DNA of 64,000 nucleotides from Symbiodinium microadriaticum (taxonomy: Eukaryota; Sar; Dinophyceae; Suessiales; Symbiodiniaceae), in assembly GCA_001939145.1 (NCBI GenBank), contig LSRX01000327.1:475764-539763 (forward strand). The letters run 5' to 3'. Positions 58,922-64,000 of the stretch are shown here, piece after piece. The translations under genes and the position numbers were made by a program. The notes under the pieces are model-generated. The model did not search any database. It saw only the letters and a program-made list of their open reading frames with translations, and was not told the origin of the DNA. How positions within the stretch are numbered: position 1 is the stretch's first letter; each line of letters begins with the position of its first letter.

Positions 58922-58965
58922 GCGCTCCCTATACATACATACATACATACATACATACAGACATA
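58885..58965. repeat. AT and CATA microsatellite
   Basis: An AT dinucleotide run followed by about seven CATA units. Confidence 0.95.
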
Positions 58966-60019
58966 AGATACGTAAACATATGTATTTCTTTGTTTATTTT
59001 TTATGTATATTGCAGTAGCCTCCGCAGCCTTGTTCTGTTTAGTCGAGCCGCAAAATTTCCTGGGTTTTGGAGCTCTTGGGGCCCAAAAAAAAATCTAGGG
59101 CTCTAGGGTTTAGGGTTATAGGTTGCCAGAAGTCGGGTCGGGGTCTCGCTGTGCACTTCGGGCCACCACTAAGGCACCTCTGGGCCCAGAAACTCCAACT
59201 TTCTTGAGGCAAGGAGAACCCTTTCGATATGAACAGGGTCTCCCCTCGGAGGAATAGTTAAGCAAGGGAAAGTGCTTGAGGTAGAACTGGATCGCGTTGT
59301 GGGATCCGGGGGGGGGATGATGGAGTTGAAGGGTGGCAAGAACTCCGAGGGAAGCCTCGTGGCTTTGGGTTCGCATCGATATCGTTTCGCCCCCTTGCAG
59401 CGACAACCCTTCCCAGATCACGAAAGCTAACATGAAAGGCCTTGGGGTAAAGGATTTTACGGGTTGTTTACAAAGGTTTCGTAGTTCACGTGTGCTTCGG
59501 TGTTTCAGTGCTGCTTCTTGTGGGTTTGAAGGGCCGAGGGCTTATTGGGTTTAGGGCCATCCAGAAGGACAGCTGACGTCAAGAGCCTGGGTTCGAAAAG
59601 CCTTTCCGGATAGGAAGACAAACCCAAACCCAACCCCAAAATGATGACTGACCCCTCAGCCCTAAGCAGCTTCCGGGATCTTGGGAGACCGAAACAAGCG
59701 TGAACAAAAACCTGAACAGGTGGGAAGTTGCAAGGTTTGGGAGGATGCAGACGGCTTGGTGCAAGTAGCTGCTTGGCTGTCGGCGTGGCTCCAATATCAA
59801 GAAAGGGCGAGAAGCGGATTTTGAGGAATTTCAATGTTTAGAATCTCAATAAGCACCCTAAACCGCTTCAATCCTAGCACCCTTCGCCGAGTTGAGGGCT
59901 AATTTCTTCCGAGCTTTGGTGGATTTCCGATTCCCCTAAGTCCTCCCAGCCTTGGACCTCCCAGACCTGGGAACTCCAGGCCCCATCCACCCCCGATTCT
60001 CGACTCCTGCAGGCCTCAA

Positions 60020-60185
60020 GATACCCCGTTTAGGGTTTTAGGGTTTAGGGTTTAGTAACTTAGCCTTGCGCATCTCGCCACGAGTGCGATGTGCTGCGAG
60101 GGATTTGGCCGGGCGAGCTCAGTTCAAGCCTGTGGAAAAGGGTTTACGGTTTAAGGTTTAGGGTTTTAGGGTTTAGGGTTTACGG
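60020..60185. repeat. Two TTTAGGG telomere-like tracts
   Basis: TTTAGGG and TTTTAGGG runs at 60027-60057 and 60143-60182 flank an 80-base unrelated segment. Confidence 0.8.
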
Positions 60186-60564
60186 CTGGTTGCGAGAGTC
60201 CTGGATGCAAAAAGGGTTTAGGGTCCCATCACCCGAAAAAAAACCTCACTTGAAGCCTCAGAGCCCTACTGTAGTACAACATCCTCGCTGGTGCCCCCGG
60301 ATGAGCCTCAGAAAATGTATGGCACCTCAGTCAAGGTCCCTCGGTGCGAGCAGTCTTCGCACAGGGACCCTGAAAATCTGCATCGGATTTCAGAGTTTTG
60401 AACCGCGCTGGGATGTACCATGAGATACCTACTGTGAAAGGTGAAAGTCGTTACCGGGCCTTTGTTTTGCCAGCAGTCAAGGGGGACTAAAAAAAGAAGA
60501 AGGCGTTACTTTTGGCGTTTAAGAGGGGTTTAGGTAACCCAACTTTAGTACGAGGGGATGGCTG

Positions 60565-61135
60565 GATCGCATCGATCCAGCGTGCAAGAGGGGATTCCGC
60601 TCAAACGCAATGATGCCATGTATGTGTGTCTCGAACGAGTGCTTGTGGAATTGAGCGTCTACATGGGAATGGCTGCTTTTGATATGTTGCGAATGTGATG
60701 CCACTTGTGACTCGAGTTGGTGCTTGCGAAATCCAGCGTCTACATTGTGCCGTGATGCGACTGGTGTGTCTCGAACGCGTGCTTGTGGAATCGCATCCAT
60801 CAAGCATGCAAGAGGGTCTTCCGGTAAAACGCAATGATGCCACGTATGTGTGTCTCGAACGAGTGCTTGTGGAATTGAGCGTCTACATGGGGAATGGCTG
60901 CTGTTGATATGTTGCGATTGTGATGCCACTTGTGTCTCGAGTTGGTGCTTGCGAAATCCAGCGTTTGCATTGGGAATGGCTGGTTTTGATGTGCCGTGAT
61001 ACGACTGGTGTCTCGAACGGGATGCTTGTGGAATCGCAACGGTCCAGCGTGCAAGAGGGGATTCCGCTAAAACGCCATGATGCCACGTTTGTGTGTCTCG
61101 ACCGAATGCTTGTGGAATTGAGCGTCTACGACGGG
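60565..61135. repeat. Satellite array 1, higher-order unit of about 225-245 bp
   Basis: Two full units and part of a third. Landmarks recur in order: GTGCAAGAGGGGATTCCGCT, then ACGCAATGATGCCA, then GTCTCGAACGAGTGCTTGTG, then GAGCGTCTACATGGG, then CTCGAGTTGGTGCTTGCG. Each unit is made of three diverged subunits that share GTCTCGA-x-GTGCTTG-x-GAAT. The third unit differs by a 20-base insertion. The minus strand is open over 262 codons across the array. Confidence 0.9.
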
Positions 61136-61969
61136 TCGCTTTATTTCGCATCGCTGGGTTGAAATACGTATCGATGAACGTCCACACTCGGCAAACCGCT
61201 TTCAAACAATCACTTCTACAAGTAGGTGTGTTAAGTCGTTCCGCGTTGTGTAAAGTCGACCCGCATCGGCGTGACCTTGGGTGTTTCCACGGAAAGCAGA
61301 TATGCACCCCAGCCTGGAGACAGGCTTAGTGGTCAGCCTGTGGCGGCGTGAACATAGGGATTCCTGTTGAAAGAAGGTATCGATTCCATGCCTGGAGATA
61401 TGCAAAACAGTCAACCCAAGGCAGTGTGAACGTGGGGGATTCTCAATGAAAGCATATAGCCTAATTTTGACATCAACCGTTGCAGGGTCCTTTCGCGGGC
61501 GTGTACATGGGGATATTCTGCAAACGCTCATAAGGCAATTCGCCTCGAACCGGCAAGCACATGGGGATTCCGAGGCAATGCTCGGGAGCCAGTTGTCTCC
61601 CGACGTGCAAAACCCAACTAGACTTGAGTGAGTATTCTCCGGGTGATGTGATTCGCGAGCTAGGCTAAGGCTCTTAGATGTGGGTTCTGACCACTGCCTC
61701 GCGCGGACCTCGCGCAAAGTCGCGCGGCACTCGCGCAGGGCCAAATCTAGACCCCTTATAAAACCCGAGTTTTGGCCCTCCAGCTGCCTGATTCAAACAT
61801 ATAAGGCTCTTAGATGTGGCTTCTGTGGGGATTCCCAGAACTGTTCACTTCGATTCGTTGCTCCGTGGCTTTAGTGTTTGTGGAGAGTTCCGCATTTCAT
61901 ATCGATTTGGGGGTGGGTCGACTTCACGCGGGATGGGTCAACTGAACCCCGGCGCCCTGTATTTGTGAA

Positions 61970-62350
61970 TGATCCGATGTTTCCACGTGGAATCGAGCGT
62001 CCAGATGGGGAATGACTGCTGATGTGCGTCTCGAGCGGCTGGTGGAATCGAGCGTCTAGATGGGGAACGGCTGGTTTTGATGTGCTGTCATGCCACTGAT
62101 GTGCGTCTCCAGTGGGCACTTGTGGAATCGAGCGTCTAGATGGGGAATGGCTGGTTTTGATGTGCTGTCACGCCACTGATGTGCGTCTTGAGTGGGCGCC
62201 TGTGGAATCGAGCGTCTAGATGGGGAATGGCTGATTTTGATGTGTTGTCATGCTGCCACTGATGTGCGTCTTCAGTGGGCACTTGTGGAATCGAGCGTCT
62301 AGATGGGGAATGGCTGGTTTTGATGTTGTGTGGTGCCACTGATGTGCGTA
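61970..62350. repeat. Satellite array 2, unit about 80-90 bp, related to array 1
   Basis: Five to six copies of a unit with GTGGAATCGAGCGTCTAGAT, GGGGAATGGCTGGTTTTGAT and GCCACTGATGTGCGTCT. The same words occur in array 1 (GAGCGTCTACATGGG, GGCTGGTTTTGATGTG), so both derive from one ancestral subunit. The central copies are more alike than the edges. Confidence 0.9.
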
Positions 62351-62580
62351 CATGGCGATACCGTGCATACGCTCTGCGCACCCACAACCGTGTAAGAAGG
62401 TGTATCGGATGCTCCCAAAACCCTTTCAGAGGCAGCACAAAAGCCTTGATGAAGGTGTATCGGAGGCTGTACAGGCCCAACATATATATACCCTTTAGGG
62501 AATGGTATCTGAGCCCCCAAACTTTTAACAAGAAATATCGGAGCAGCCAACAACCCTTTGAGCAACTACATCGGCACTCT

Positions 62581-62850
62581 TCAAGGGCTTGCGTTCACTC
62601 GGGGAAAAGGACACGGGACCTAACCAAATGTGTGTATTTAACGACCTTGAGGGGGAAGCAACAAGTTTGGTGATGTTTGGGCGGTCGATTGCTTCCCATT
62701 GTATCACTCTTCAAAGGCTTGCGTTCACTCGGGGAAAGGAACACGGGACCTGACCAAATGTGTGTATTTAACGACCTTGGATTGCTAGCGTTCAGAGGGG
62801 GAAGCAACAAGTTTGATGATGTTTGGGCGGTCGATTGCTTCCCACTATCC
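62581..62850. repeat. Tandem duplication of a 125-140 bp segment
   Basis: 62586-62703 and 62715-62850 share GGCTTGCGTTCACTCGGGGA, GTGTGTATTTAACGACCTTG, GGGGGAAGCAACAAGTTTG and GGGCGGTCGATTGCTTCCCA. The second copy has about 17 extra bases (TTGCTAGCGTTCAGA) in the middle. Confidence 0.9.
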
Positions 62851-62976
62851 TGTGCGTTCAAGGGTGTTGCCGCTTCCGGTCGTGACTTCTTTGCCTTCGC
62901 CCTAACCGGAGCGTTCAAAGGGGTCTAGTAGCTTCCGGAAGGGTCGGTTCGGCCTTTCACCGCTGCCTGTAACCAC

Positions 62977-63070
62977 TACATGGGTAGTTCTCTAAATTAG
63001 GGTCCCTTTTAGAGTTCCTCTTATAAGGGGACCTAAAAGGGACCCTATTTTAGAGAACTACCTATCTATA
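62977..63070. mobile_element. Foldback/MITE-like element, family A, copy 3
   Basis: The left arm is TGGGTAGTTCTCTAAATTAG, then GGTCCCTTTTA. The right arm is TAAAAGGGACC, then CTATTTTAGAGAACTACC. This is the best preserved of the three family A copies, with few arm mismatches. Confidence 0.9.
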
Positions 63071-63129
63071 TTTTACAGCGAAACAGCGAGCTTGGCCTGG
63101 GCAGAGTCGGCAGCCTGAGCTCCATAGGG

Positions 63130-63244
63130 TTGATGATAGAAATCCTGCATTACCCATAATGAGGAATATACCGTCATATACCATAATTCCCATAGTTTAG
63201 GCCCACTAAGGCCACTAAGGTAATGCAGGATTTATATCATCAAC
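63130..63244. mobile_element. Foldback/MITE-like element, family D
   Basis: TTGATGATAGAAATCCTGCA at the left and TGCAGGATTTATATCATCAA at the right form 25 bp terminal inverted repeats with one mismatch. The interior holds GGAATATACC, a word also found in family C. It lies 60 bp from a family A copy. Confidence 0.85.
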
Positions 63245-64000
63245 AGTACTTCAGACCCTGGGGGGCTCTTTTTGTGGGGGGTTGGGAGTTTCCGGCACTT
63301 CGGGGTTCAAAGGGTTTTGGCTTTGGCTTTGGGGTCCAGGTACTCCTAGACCTCTTGATTGTAGTAGAAGATACAAAGTACGTGTCAAAGCTCAGGCATA
63401 CTACGACGTTCGAGCTGCCGAGCGGGCGTTGGAAGAGCTTGGGGAAAGCAGGTGCCGAAGAACAATCTGCCTCTGGGTCGGGGATTGGAGTTTAGCGTTT
63501 AGTCCCATTATCACAAGGTTCCAAGAGGTCGGCCTTAGGCAACGCATGGTGGCGTAGTGTGGGTTTTATAGTGTCGGCGGAAAGTTGGATGTTTCAGGGC
63601 CCTTCACTTTGCGGACCGGGCGAATAGCCGAGTTTTGGAAATTGGATAGTTTGAGCTTACAGGTCCTTTTTTCGGGCGTGTGACTTCTTTGTTTCTTACG
63701 CTGCTGCGCGCCCTCCGGGGTAGGGGTTGGCTTGTGCACAGATAGTCTCCGCAGAAGCTCACTGCCACCCAATCCCACAAACGCAAAACCTGAACCCCGA
63801 AATTCGAACCCATCACGTGGCAAGGTGCTGGCGGGCCCAACCATGCGGAAACCGTTATCTTGGCTGCAGCCGAGTTCGTTTTGAAGTATCAGGTATATGA
63901 TATGCTTCGGGCTGAATCGAGGACTGGCATTGCCGAGTTCCACGACATTGCGACTCCAACTGTAATGCTACTACGACTGACACCTCCTCCTGCTGCTACT

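Noticed and set aside
60565..62350. CRISPR-like spaced repeats
   Set aside because: Repeats are long and adjacent with no unique equal-length spacers, and the genome is eukaryotic; they are satellites.

Overview
The window looks like nuclear DNA of a dinoflagellate, probably a Symbiodinium/Polarella-type (Suessiales) genome. Four things point there. (1) Protein-coding information is cut into short exons; reading conserved proteins across the gaps gives introns that often start GC (also GT) and end AG before a G. (2) TTTAGGG-type telomere-like motifs, the telomere unit reported for dinoflagellates, are scattered through the spacers. (3) Microsatellites, foldback elements and a non-LTR retrotransposon fill much of the space. 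(4) Nothing resembles bacterial operons. The species assignment is inference. There is one 673-base gap of N and there are two isolated N bases.

Layout. 0-5 kb: microsatellite, a Cys/His-rich ORF (326-1381) and a low-complexity basic/acidic ORF (3144-3821). 5-16 kb: spacer with trinucleotide repeats, GATGATTC minisatellites, telomere-like tracts, foldback elements, the assembly gap and a few exon-like fragments. 16.3-24.6 kb: a LINE-type retrotransposon on the minus strand with ORF1, an endonuclease/reverse transcriptase/zinc-finger ORF2, a charged linker, and at its 3' end a region reading as a ubiquitin-specific-protease (peptidase C19) domain. 26.4-29.1 kb: a plus-strand gene in at least six exons for a 2-oxoglutarate/Fe(II) dioxygenase-like protein. 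32-37 kb: exon-like pieces, including a repeated exon-like segment and a two-exon 3' gene end of unknown function. 43.96-50.03 kb: a plus-strand beta-lactamase-related serine hydrolase gene assembled from about 14 exons, with Cys at the expected nucleophile position. 50.5-58.7 kb: isolated exon-like fragments. 60.5-62.9 kb: two related satellite arrays and a tandem duplication. The end carries two adjacent foldback elements.

The genes do not form a pathway. The two metabolic-type genes look like independent dinoflagellate genes. The retrotransposon is one mobile unit; its protease-like domain is the most unusual content. Exon boundaries were inferred by eye from protein continuity and splice dinucleotides; transcript data would settle them.
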